Of a DNA stretch of 64,000 nucleotides, positions 8,713 through 15,491 are shown one piece after another (positions within the stretch are counted from its first letter, which is position 1; each line of letters begins with the position of its first letter). Source of the DNA: DASZCR01 sp964246705 (lineage in GTDB: Bacteria > Acidobacteriota > Blastocatellia > Pyrinomonadales > Pyrinomonadaceae); NCBI GenBank assembly GCA_964246705.1, contig CAXTRQ010000001.1, positions 1-64,000 on the forward strand, in the 5' to 3' direction. Made by a program: the position numbers and the translations under genes. Below the pieces are notes generated by a model. It was not told where the DNA came from. It searched no databases and saw only the letters and a list, made by a program, of their open reading frames with translations.

Positions 8713-10182
8713 ATGGCGAACTCAAAGACTCCTATCACGGTCGCGCACGGCGACGGTATCGGCCCTGAGATTATGGCCGCGACGCTCAGCATACTGGAAG
8801 CAGCGGGCGCTGAGCTTGAGATTGATACTATTGACATCGGCGAAAAAGTTTATCTGGCAGGCAATCCGGCGGGCATCGAGCCACGCGCATTCGACTCTCT
8901 GCGACGCACCAAAGTTTTCCTCAAAGCGCCGATTACGACTCCGCAAGGCGGCGGCTACAAAAGTTTGAACGTCACCGTCAGGAAGACCTTCGGACTCTAC
9001 GCCAACGTTCGCCCGTGCGTCTCCTATCACCCGTTCGTCGAGACCAAACACCCCGTCATGGATGTCGTCATCGTGCGCGAGAATGAAGAGGATGTGTACG
9101 GCGGCATCGAATATCGCCAGACCGAACAGGTGACGCAATGTTTGAAGCTCATCTCGCGCCCCGGTACGGAGAAGATCGTCCGCTACGCTTTCGACTATGC
9201 GCGCCGCAACAACCGCCGCAAGGTGACCTGCTTCACGAAAGACAACATCATGAAAATCACCGACGGCCTCTTTCACAAAATCTTTGAAGAGATTGCCGCC
9301 GACTATGCGGACATCGAGAACGAGCACTGGATTGTTGACATCGGCGCGGCGAAGCTCGCCGACACGCCCGAAGCTTTCGACGTGGTTGTGCTGCCGAACC
9401 TCTACGGCGACGTGCTCTCGGATGTCGCGGCGCAAATCGCAGGCTCGGTCGGTCTCGCCGGTTCGGCTAACGTCGGCGAGCATATCGCAATGTTCGAGGC
9501 CATCCACGGCTCCGCGCCGCGCCGCGCCGGACAGAACGTGGCGAATCCTTCCGGCCTGCTGCTGGGCGCGGTGATGATGCTCGTCCACATCAACCAGACG
9601 GACGCCGCCGAGCGCGTCCACAACGCATGGCTGCGCACCATCGAGGACGGCGTCCACACTTACGACATCTACGTTGAGGGCGTGAGTCGTGAGAAGGTCG
9701 GCACGCGCGAGTTTGCAGAAGCCGTCGTCAAGCGTCTGGGGCAGAAGCCGGAGACCCTTAAGACCGTCAGCTACAAGGCAGGCAGCGAAACAACCTCCGG
9801 CGCATCGTCGGCTTCAGGCAAGGCCGCCGCGAGCAGGTCGAAAAAAGAGACCATCGGAGTTGACGTGTACTTGGATTGGCCTGAAGGCTCTGCCGATGAA
9901 TTAGGGGCCGCGATGGAGAAACTAAACGGCGAAGGCTTGCGCGTCTCGGCGATTGCCAATCGCGGCGTCAAGGTCTGGCCGGGCGGACACACGGAGACGT
10001 TCTGCTCAGACCACTGGCGCTGCCGTTTCATTTCCGAAGCGGAGGGCAGCGTTGGAGTGGTCACACACGCGCAAATCGCCTCGCTTCTCTCGCGCGCGGC
10101 GGAGGCCGGATTCGACTTTATCAAGACGGAGAGCCTCTGCAACTTTGACGGCAAGCCGGGCTACTCGCATGTGCAAGAGTAA
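8713..10182 (+). CDS. icd: Isocitrate dehydrogenase, Thermus type with C-terminal extension
   Basis: 489 residues from the ATG at 8713. The frame is open 56 codons further upstream, but that part is repeat derived and has a different composition. It oxidises isocitrate to 2-oxoglutarate and CO2 in the TCA cycle. Family landmarks are the start AHGDGIGPEIM, the substrate-binding SLNVTVRKTFGLYANVRP, the acidic VVVRENEEDVYGGIE-like block (here VIVRENEEDVYGG) and the metal site LYGDVLSDVAAQ. The last 120 residues (from TIGVDVYLDWPEG to the C-terminus) match the extra domain of the Thermus thermophilus enzyme, including DHWRCRFI and FDGKPGYS. A linker rich in Ser, Ala and Gly joins the two parts. 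NADP versus NAD use cannot be decided by eye. Confidence 0.93.
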   Translation: MANSKTPITVAHGDGIGPEIMAATLSILEAAGAELEIDTIDIGEKVYLAGNPAGIEPRAFDSLRRTKVFLKAPITTPQGGGYKSLNVTVRKTFGLYANVRPCVSYHPFVETKHPVMDVVIVRENEEDVYGGIEYRQTEQVTQCLKLISRPGTEKIVRYAFDYARRNNRRKVTCFTKDNIMKITDGLFHKIFEEIAADYADIENEHWIVDIGAAKLADTPEAFDVVVLPNLYGDVLSDVAAQIAGSVGLAGSANVGEHIAMFEAIHGSAPRRAGQNVANPSGLLLGAVMMLVHINQTDAAERVHNAWLRTIEDGVHTYDIYVEGVSREKVGTREFAEAVVKRLGQKPETLKTVSYKAGSETTSGASSASGKAAASRSKKETIGVDVYLDWPEGSADELGAAMEKLNGEGLRVSAIANRGVKVWPGGHTETFCSDHWRCRFISEAEGSVGVVTHAQIASLLSRAAEAGFDFIKTESLCNFDGKPGYSHVQE

Positions 10183-10252
10183 GAGCAAGGATGAAGGATG
10201 AACTAAAACAGCAAAGATGTTGTCTTTCTATTCATCTTTCCGCCTTGCTCTT
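10181..10252. repeat. Inverted repeat after icd, GGATGAAGGCGGAAG family
   Basis: AAGAGCAAGG at 10181-10190 pairs perfectly with CCTTGCTCTT at 10243-10252, and the following ATGAAGGATGAA pairs imperfectly with TTCATCTTTCCG. The left arm overlaps the icd stop codon. It lies between two rightward genes and may act as terminator or mRNA 3' end stabiliser. Confidence 0.75.
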
Positions 10253-10309
10253 GTCCTTCCATGATTGATTCTCTTTGGGTTTGAGTTATACGAAGGGAGA
10301 TAACGAAAG

Positions 10310-10834
10310 ATGTCGAATTTCACCTCCGCACGGCCTGAAGCAAGCGAATACGCTCCGTATTTCGAGGGCTACGTCTCGCTCGTCCCTGAAGGCGACGTGC
10401 TCGAAACACTGAGCCGTCAGAGTGCGAGCACGTTGGAAATTTTAAACGGCGTGGATGAAGCGCGGGCGGGCGCAAGCTACGCGCCGGGCAAGTGGAGCAT
10501 GAAGGAGGTCGTCGGGCACATCATAGACACGGAGCGTGTCTTCGCTTACCGCGCCCTGTGCATCGCGCGAGGCGACACTGCGCCGCTTCCCGGTATGGAT
10601 CAGGATGTTTACGTTAACGGCGCGAACTTCAACGCGCGCACCCTCGCCGACCTGATTGCGGAATTCGAGCATGTCCGCATGGCGACTCTTGACCTGCTCC
10701 GCAACTTGGACGAGGCGGCGTGGTTAAAGCGCGGTGTGGCGAACCAGAACGAAATGAGCGTGCGCGCCCTCGCACATCTCATCGCCGGGCACGAAGCGCA
10801 CCACGCGCAAATCATTCGCACGAAGTATTTGTAA
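10310..10834 (+). CDS. DinB-fold protein
   Basis: 174 residues of the DinB/YfiT-like four-helix metal-binding fold. The metal-ligand histidines are suggested by VGHIIDTERVF near residue 70 and by HEAHHAQII near the C-terminus, and the sequence YAPGKWSMKEVVGH is a typical DinB opening. Such proteins act as thiol-dependent transferases for small thiols (for example bacillithiol) or in metal-dependent hydrolysis; the substrate here is unknown. GGGAGATAACGAAAG precedes the ATG. It is followed by purE after 34 bases, so it may be in the same transcript. Confidence 0.85.
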   Translation: MSNFTSARPEASEYAPYFEGYVSLVPEGDVLETLSRQSASTLEILNGVDEARAGASYAPGKWSMKEVVGHIIDTERVFAYRALCIARGDTAPLPGMDQDVYVNGANFNARTLADLIAEFEHVRMATLDLLRNLDEAAWLKRGVANQNEMSVRALAHLIAGHEAHHAQIIRTKYL

Positions 10835-10868
10835 ACGCCGACCCGGACGAGATCACAAGTGAATCAAC

Positions 10869-11411
10869 GTGAGCGAGCAGCAGACAAAAACGGGCGTTGA
10901 AGGAGACCGAGAGCAAACGTCGCCGCTCGTCGCCGTCATCATGGGCAGCACGTCGGATTGGGAAACGATGCGCCACGCCGCCGACGTGCTTAAAAGCTTC
11001 GACGTGCCGCACGAATGCCTTGTCGTTTCGGCGCACCGCACGCCCTCGCGCATGGCGGAGTTTGCCGCCGCCGCCGAGGGGAGAGGCTTGGAAGTCATCA
11101 TCGCGGGCGCGGGGGGCGCGGCGCATTTGCCCGGTATGGTCGCGGCGCAGACGCTCTTGCCCGTGCTCGGCGTGCCAGTTGAGAGTCGCGCTTTGAAGGG
11201 CATTGATTCGCTTCTTTCAATTGTGCAGATGCCCGCCGGGATTCCCGTCGGCGCGCTCGCCGTCGGGCAGGCAGGGGCGACCAACGCCGCGTTGCTCGCC
11301 GTCGCCATTCTCGCGCGCACACGCCCGCCTTTACGAGAACGCCTGCGCGCATTTCGTCAGGAGCAGACAGAGAAAGTACTCAAGGCCACGCTTCCCCAGA
11401 GCATCGAATGA
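10869..11411 (+). CDS. purE: N5-carboxyaminoimidazole ribonucleotide mutase
   Basis: 180 residues with a GTG start. It is the class I PurE that converts N5-CAIR to CAIR in purine synthesis. The signatures are VIMGSTSDWETM near residue 20, SAHRTPSRM near residue 55, AGAGGAAHLPGMVAA, and VGQAGATNAALLA at the C-terminus. The stop overlaps the purK start by 4 bases (ATGA), so the two are translationally coupled. The presence of PurK confirms the two-step bacterial route rather than the class II mutase. No strong ribosome binding site is seen before the GTG. Confidence 0.95.
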   Translation: MSEQQTKTGVEGDREQTSPLVAVIMGSTSDWETMRHAADVLKSFDVPHECLVVSAHRTPSRMAEFAAAAEGRGLEVIIAGAGGAAHLPGMVAAQTLLPVLGVPVESRALKGIDSLLSIVQMPAGIPVGALAVGQAGATNAALLAVAILARTRPPLRERLRAFRQEQTEKVLKATLPQSIE

Positions 11412-12580
11412 GCAGCGCACCAGTCCTTCCCGGAGCCAGCGTCGGCGTGCTCGGCAGCGGCCAACTCGGTCGTATGTTCGCTATCGCCGCGCGCCGCATG
11501 GGCTATCGCGTCCACACGCTCTCGCCCGACTCCGACACGCCGACCGGACAGGTTTCCGATTACGAAGTGAAGGCCGATTACACAGACCTCGACGCCGTCG
11601 CCGAGTTTGCACGCGGAGTTCAAGTCGTCACCTTCGAGTTTGAAAATGTTCCGGCTGAGACGGCCGAGGCCGCTTCCCTCTATGCGCCCGTTCGTCCTTC
11701 CGGCGCGGTGCTTCACACCACGCAGCATCGCCTCCGTGAAAAGATTTTTCTCCAAAGTCAGGGTTTCCCCGTCGCCCCGTTCCGCCACATCACTTCATTG
11801 GAAAACCTGCGCGATGCGCTCCGGGAGATGAGTTGTCCAGCCATCCTCAAAACCGCAGGGTTTGGCTACGACGGCAAAGGCCAGACGAAAATCCTCTCGG
11901 CAGACGACGCGGAAAAGGCTTTCGACGCGCTCGACGGTCAGGAAGCCGTGCTCGAAGCCTTTATTGATTTTGAACGCGAGGTTTCAGTCGTCGCCGCGCG
12001 CGGCTCTGACGGCGAGTTCGAGCACTACGGCGTGATTGAAAACCAGCACACGCCGCAGCATATTCTCGATGTCTCGATTGCTCCTTCGCCGCACGTCCCT
12101 GCGCCTTTAGAGCGCGAAGCGGTCGAGATTGCGCGTAGCGTCCTCGACAGCCTCGAAGTAATCGGCGTCATGTGCGTCGAGTTCTTCGTCACGCGGGACG
12201 GACGATTGCTTATCAACGAACTCGCGCCCCGCCCGCACAACTCAGGCCACCTGACTTTCGACGCCTGTGTGACCAGCCAGTTTGAGCAGCAACTTCGCGC
12301 CGTCTGCGGCCTCCCTCTCGGCTCGACCGAACTTCTACGTCCCGTCGCGATGGCGAACCTGCTCGGCGAACTCTGGCACGAAGGACGTGAGCCTGATTGG
12401 CGCGCGGCGCTCTCCCATCCCTCAATCAAGCTGCACCTCTACGGGAAGACCGACGCGCGGCGCGGGCGCAAGATGGGGCATCTCGTCGCGCTGGCAAACA
12501 CCGCCACAGAGGCCGCGCTGACGGTCGTCTCCGCACGCGATATGTTGCGCCCTCCGGCCTCCGCATACTTTAAAAATTAA
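11408..12580 (+). CDS. purK: N5-carboxyaminoimidazole ribonucleotide synthase
   Basis: A 390-residue ATP-grasp enzyme that makes N5-CAIR from AIR, bicarbonate and ATP. The N-terminal GVLGSGQLGRMFAIAARRMG is the hallmark PurK start. Glycine-rich FGYDGKGQTKI is the ATP-grasp loop, and ELAPRPHNSGHLTFDACVTS holds the metal-binding Glu and substrate contacts. It overlaps purE by 4 bases, forming a purEK unit. Length and motifs are normal. Confidence 0.95.
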   Translation: MSSAPVLPGASVGVLGSGQLGRMFAIAARRMGYRVHTLSPDSDTPTGQVSDYEVKADYTDLDAVAEFARGVQVVTFEFENVPAETAEAASLYAPVRPSGAVLHTTQHRLREKIFLQSQGFPVAPFRHITSLENLRDALREMSCPAILKTAGFGYDGKGQTKILSADDAEKAFDALDGQEAVLEAFIDFEREVSVVAARGSDGEFEHYGVIENQHTPQHILDVSIAPSPHVPAPLEREAVEIARSVLDSLEVIGVMCVEFFVTRDGRLLINELAPRPHNSGHLTFDACVTSQFEQQLRAVCGLPLGSTELLRPVAMANLLGELWHEGREPDWRAALSHPSIKLHLYGKTDARRGRKMGHLVALANTATEAALTVVSARDMLRPPASAYFKN

Positions 12581-12658
12581 TGTTAAAATCAATAATCAAC
12601 GCGCCACACGCGCCCCCCTTACGTGTGGCTTGTGACTTATCTTGCAAGGAGCAATCAC

Positions 12659-13276
12659 ATGAACAAGCGACGACTCTTAACATTTTCAATCGCCGCCCTC
12701 TTCTTCGCCGTCACGCTTCTCTCCGCGCCCACGACGCGGCGCGCGCTCGCCTCGCAGCCGCAAGGGGCGGCGCAGACCGAGGAGCCGCCGCGTATCGCTC
12801 TCGAAGATTTTAAAACCATGCTCGCCAACCACACGCCTGTGACTGTCATTGACGTGCGGAGCGGGATCAGCGAAAAGATTAAAGGCGCGATTAACATTCC
12901 GCTCGACCAGATTGAAACGCGCCTGAACGAAATACCACCCAACCGACCCGTGGTCACCTACTGCTCTTGACCGAACGAACACACCAGCGCCCGTGCGGCG
13001 CAGATTCTTATCAGCAAAGGTTTCAAAAACGTCAGCGCACTGCTCGGCGGCTGGAACGCTTGGGTTTCGGCAGGCGGCGAAAAAGAACCCGCCGAGAACT
13101 GGACTCCATCGCCCCAACTCGCCCCGCTCACGTCAACCGTTCCCAGCCAACCGAAAACTGCAAGCGATGCGGAGACCAAAAAGCCGGAAGCCACCCCATC
13201 ATCCGGCATGACGCCGGCGACCACGAAAAGCAAAGCCAAGAGTAAGCGCAAGCCGTCGAAACCGCGTCACAGATAA
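12659..13276 (+). CDS. Exported rhodanese-like protein with in-frame TGA, candidate selenoprotein
   Basis: The reading frame from the ATG at 12659 to the TAA at 13274-13276 has 205 sense codons if TGA at 12968-12970 (codon 104) is read as selenocysteine. Residues 1-33 form a signal peptide (cleavage near RALASQ). The first part holds the rhodanese start VTVIDVRSGISEKIKGAINI. The frame continues without shift after the TGA into PNEHTSARAAQILISKGF, then LLGGWNAWVSAGG, so homology covers both sides. The loop reads Y-C-S-U-P-N-E; relatives I know have YCSCPNE, so TGA replaces Cys. A hairpin GCGCC-CGTGC-GGCGC at 12987-13001 follows 16 bases after the TGA. The C-terminal tail is Lys-rich and low complexity. 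The alternatives are a nonsense mutation or a base-call error, since TGA is one base from TGC. Confidence 0.75.
12987..13001 (+). promoter_or_regulatory. Candidate bacterial SECIS hairpin
   Basis: GCGCC (12987-12991) pairs perfectly with GGCGC (12997-13001) around the loop CGTGC. The loop begins 21 bases after the TGA that ends at 12970. Bacterial SECIS elements typically sit just after the UGA, with the apical loop within about 16-37 bases and a G among its first two bases, and here the second loop base is G followed by U. The stem lies in the coding sequence, as in formate dehydrogenase mRNAs. The lower stem pairs poorly. Confidence 0.5.
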
Positions 13277-13327
13277 ATTGCGATTCATGTGAAATCTCAA
13301 ATCTTCAATCGCTCAACTTTCATGCGT

Positions 13328-13372
13328 CTTGGCGTCTTGGCGTGAAATTTTATCACACGCAAAGACGCCAAG
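13328..13372. repeat. Inverted repeat, CGCAAAGACGCCAAG family
   Basis: A 17-base left arm (13328-13344) pairs with 13356-13372 with one mismatch, leaving an 11-base loop. It lies downstream of the rhodanese gene and may form its transcript end. Relatives lie at 8434-8488 and 23971-24023, with a solo arm at 53051-53065. Confidence 0.8.
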
Positions 13373-13519
13373 AAAAAAGAAGGCTGAGAAAGACAGCTTT
13401 CAGACTCTCTCTCTGCTCGATGAGAGGGAGGCTTGCCGGACGTGCAACGGATATTTGCTCTAAACGTAGGGTGTCGAACGAGAGGCGAACTTCTTGTGTG
13501 CGGTAACGTACATTTGCCC

Positions 13520-13547
13520 TTGACTATAAGGAATTTGAGAGTATAGT
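13520..13547 (+). promoter_or_regulatory. Sigma-70-like promoter
   Basis: TTGACT at 13520-13525 and TATAGT at 13542-13547 are separated by 16 bases. The stretch is AT-rich compared with its surroundings. Transcription would start near 13554 and would meet the intrinsic terminator at 13594-13630. There is no plus-strand gene downstream for over 6 kb, so the promoter would drive only a short RNA. Confidence 0.5.
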
Positions 13548-13553
13548 TTGCTC

Positions 13554-13630
13554 TCCCTCTAGTTTCCCCAAAAAGGATTTTAGAGAGAAAAAAGGCCGCC
13601 GTGCAGCGAGGGCATGGCGGCCTTTTTTTT
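13554..13630 (+). ncRNA. Candidate small RNA of about 77 nt
   Basis: The predicted transcript begins about 7 bases after the -10 box and ends in the T-run of a strong terminator. It starts with the pyrimidine-rich CTCTCCCTCT, which is complementary to Shine-Dalgarno-like sequences. A first weak hairpin pairs CTCTA (13557-13561) with TAGAG (13581-13585), and the second is the GC-rich terminator. No open frame with a ribosome binding site fits inside. Whether it is expressed is not known. Confidence 0.4.
13588..13630. terminator. Bidirectional intrinsic terminator
   Basis: GGCCGCC (13594-13600) pairs with GGCGGCC (13616-13622). The plus strand continues with eight T, and the minus strand continues with six T. 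It therefore ends the leftward AAA/VWA operon as well as the short rightward transcript. Confidence 0.9.
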
Positions 13631-13636
13631 GCTTCC

Positions 13637-14998
13637 TCAACGGACGCGGCTCTTTCTTCGCCGCAGAAAATCAATCAGGACGAACTGCGTGAGGTTGCCG
13701 GGTGTGGCGAAATAAGCCTTGCCGCTTGTCATCGCTGACATCTCCTTGACAAACTCAACGAGATAATAATCGCTCGCCAGCATGAAGGTGTTAATCATAA
13801 TTCCCGCCTTACGACAAGCCTGCACTTCTCTGAACGTCGCATCCATCACGACCGGATCGAGTCCCATCGAATTTTTATAGAGCCTTCGCGCGCGCGGCGC
13901 TTCGCCGACTGCCGCCGCCCCGCGCGATTGCCGCTTGCCCTGTGGCGGGGCGAAAATAGAAACGTCTGTGTCGAGGAAACAGGCGGTCGGCTTGCCGTCC
14001 GTGACCATCACGATCTGCTTCATCTCTTTCCGCTGCGCTTGCAAGAGCCGCCGCGCGAGCTTTAATCCTTCGGCGGTGTTCGTGTGATACGGCCCGACCT
14101 GCGTCGTGGCGAGCCGCGCCAGCGGCAATTCTTCCGCGTCGTCGTGAAAGAGGACGATCTTCAGAGAGTCGCCCGCGTACTGCGTGCGAATCAGGTGCGC
14201 GAGCGCGAGCGCGACCTTTTTGGCCGGAGTGAAACGGTCTTCGCCGTAGAGAATCATCGAGTGCGAACAGTCGAGCATGACGACCGTCGCGCACGAAGAC
14301 TGATAGTCGCACTGATGAACGTGCAGATCGCGGTATTCGAGATTGAGCGGCACGCCTAAGCCCTCGCGCTTAATAGCCGACATCAGCGTGGTGTTGACAT
14401 CGAGGTTAATCGTGTCGCCGAACTCATATAACTTGGAGGCTTGCGCGGCCTCGACGCCCGTCGCCAGATGCGCCGTGTCGTGCCGCCCCACCGAACTCTT
14501 GCCGAAACTGCCCAGCAGATTTCTGAGAGTCTTATAGCCGAGAAAGTCCAGCCCCTTCTCCGTCACTTCAAACTTCACGTTGCGCGGTTGAGCCTCGCCC
14601 ACTTCGCCGCGCCCAGCCCCTTGCTGCTGTTGTCGGCGGCGCTGCTTCTGCGCCTCTTGCGGCTCTTCACGCAAATTCAGATAACCTTCCTCGACCAGCC
14701 GCTCGATCAACTGGTTCAGCAATTCCTCCAACTGCGAACCCTTGAACTGACCATTATTCTCTCTCAGCATCTCCTCGACATCGCGCGGGTTGAGTTCGCC
14801 CATCTCCATCAAGGCTTGCAGTAGCGCCTGCCTGAGCGCATCGAGCGAGGTGTCCTGCTGCTGACGCTGCCGCGTCCAGTAATAATCGTCCGTATAACCC
14901 GATTGCAGCAGCGAGTCTTGCAACTCGCCCATCAAGTCGCCGAGATTGACGCCCGACACATCGAAGCCTTTGAATTTGGAATAGCGTATGAACTTCAT
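13637..14998 (-). CDS. VWA-domain protein of an AAA ATPase/VWA pair
   Basis: 453 residues from the ATG at 14998, which has AGGACGG about 8 bases upstream; the frame is open 24 codons further but would overlap the preceding gene. The N-terminal half is helical and charged, with a Gln/Arg-rich linker near residues 115-130. The C-terminal half is a von Willebrand A domain with an intact metal-ion-dependent adhesion site: D243-C-S-H-S, then the Thr of YHTNTAEGLK, then VMVTDGKPT. Such proteins bind partners in a magnesium-dependent way and act with MoxR/ChlI-like AAA ATPases to remodel or assemble metal enzymes or complexes. The ATPase gene is two genes upstream in the same operon. The target is unknown. 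Confidence 0.8.
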   Translation of the reverse strand: MKFIRYSKFKGFDVSGVNLGDLMGELQDSLLQSGYTDDYYWTRQRQQQDTSLDALRQALLQALMEMGELNPRDVEEMLRENNGQFKGSQLEELLNQLIERLVEEGYLNLREEPQEAQKQRRRQQQQGAGRGEVGEAQPRNVKFEVTEKGLDFLGYKTLRNLLGSFGKSSVGRHDTAHLATGVEAAQASKLYEFGDTINLDVNTTLMSAIKREGLGVPLNLEYRDLHVHQCDYQSSCATVVMLDCSHSMILYGEDRFTPAKKVALALAHLIRTQYAGDSLKIVLFHDDAEELPLARLATTQVGPYHTNTAEGLKLARRLLQAQRKEMKQIVMVTDGKPTACFLDTDVSIFAPPQGKRQSRGAAAVGEAPRARRLYKNSMGLDPVVMDATFREVQACRKAGIMINTFMLASDYYLVEFVKEMSAMTSGKAYFATPGNLTQFVLIDFLRRRKSRVR

Positions 14999-15045
14999 TT
15001 GTCCCGTCCTTGAATTAGCCCTACCGTCAATCGAGTCGTACGGCT

Positions 15046-15438
15046 TTATCCGTTTGGTTTCTGTAACCACCGAGGCTTATCGTAGTTGACCTCGGCGGGC
15101 GGCACGACCATCTCTTGCTCGCCCGTGTAATACACCCAGAAAGATTGCTTGAGTGCGGGGTCGAGAATCTCAAACACGCCGGCGCGCTCTTTCTCCTCTA
15201 AGAATTTGCGATACGCGCCGACGGGTTCAAACGGATTGCTCTGCTGAAAAATCACCGTTCCGCCATACTGCTTGTAAAGCGCGCGGTCGAGTTTCCATTG
15301 CTTGACCGCCGCCTCGGCAATCATTCTGGTCGTACCGCGCGCCGTCCGCTCTTTGAGCACGGCTTTGGCAAAAGCGTTCATCTCGGCGGGCGTCGCGACG
15401 ATATGATTGTTACGATAAAAATCCTGCCGTTTTCGCAA
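15046..15438 (-). CDS. Unknown small protein in AAA/VWA operon
   Basis: 130 residues starting at a TTG with AGAAGGA 8 bases upstream. The N-terminus is basic and helical (RKRQDFYRNNHIV), and the C-terminus is rich in aromatic residues (FWVYYTGEQEMVVPP, DKPRWLQKPNG). It has no signal peptide and no known motif that I recognise. It lies between the ATPase and VWA genes with gaps of about 50 bases, so it is probably cotranscribed and may be an adaptor of that pair. Confidence 0.65.
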   Translation of the reverse strand: MRKRQDFYRNNHIVATPAEMNAFAKAVLKERTARGTTRMIAEAAVKQWKLDRALYKQYGGTVIFQQSNPFEPVGAYRKFLEEKERAGVFEILDPALKQSFWVYYTGEQEMVVPPAEVNYDKPRWLQKPNG

Positions 15439-15491
15439 TCGTGGTTCCTTCTAATCGTCCCTCACGGGACTTTTCAAATCCGTCCCTTAAT

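Noticed and set aside
8722..9657. A 311-codon minus-strand frame
   Set aside because: It lies entirely within the isocitrate dehydrogenase gene and has no ribosome binding site or homology.
12968..12970. Reading the rhodanese gene as a simple pseudogene
   Set aside because: The stop falls exactly on a Cys column, is followed by a fitting hairpin, and the downstream frame is otherwise intact. A nonsense mutation remains possible, but it is less likely than a recoded codon.
13297..13674. A 125-codon frame across the terminator region
   Set aside because: It spans a promoter, an intrinsic terminator and a repeat, so it cannot be a normal gene.
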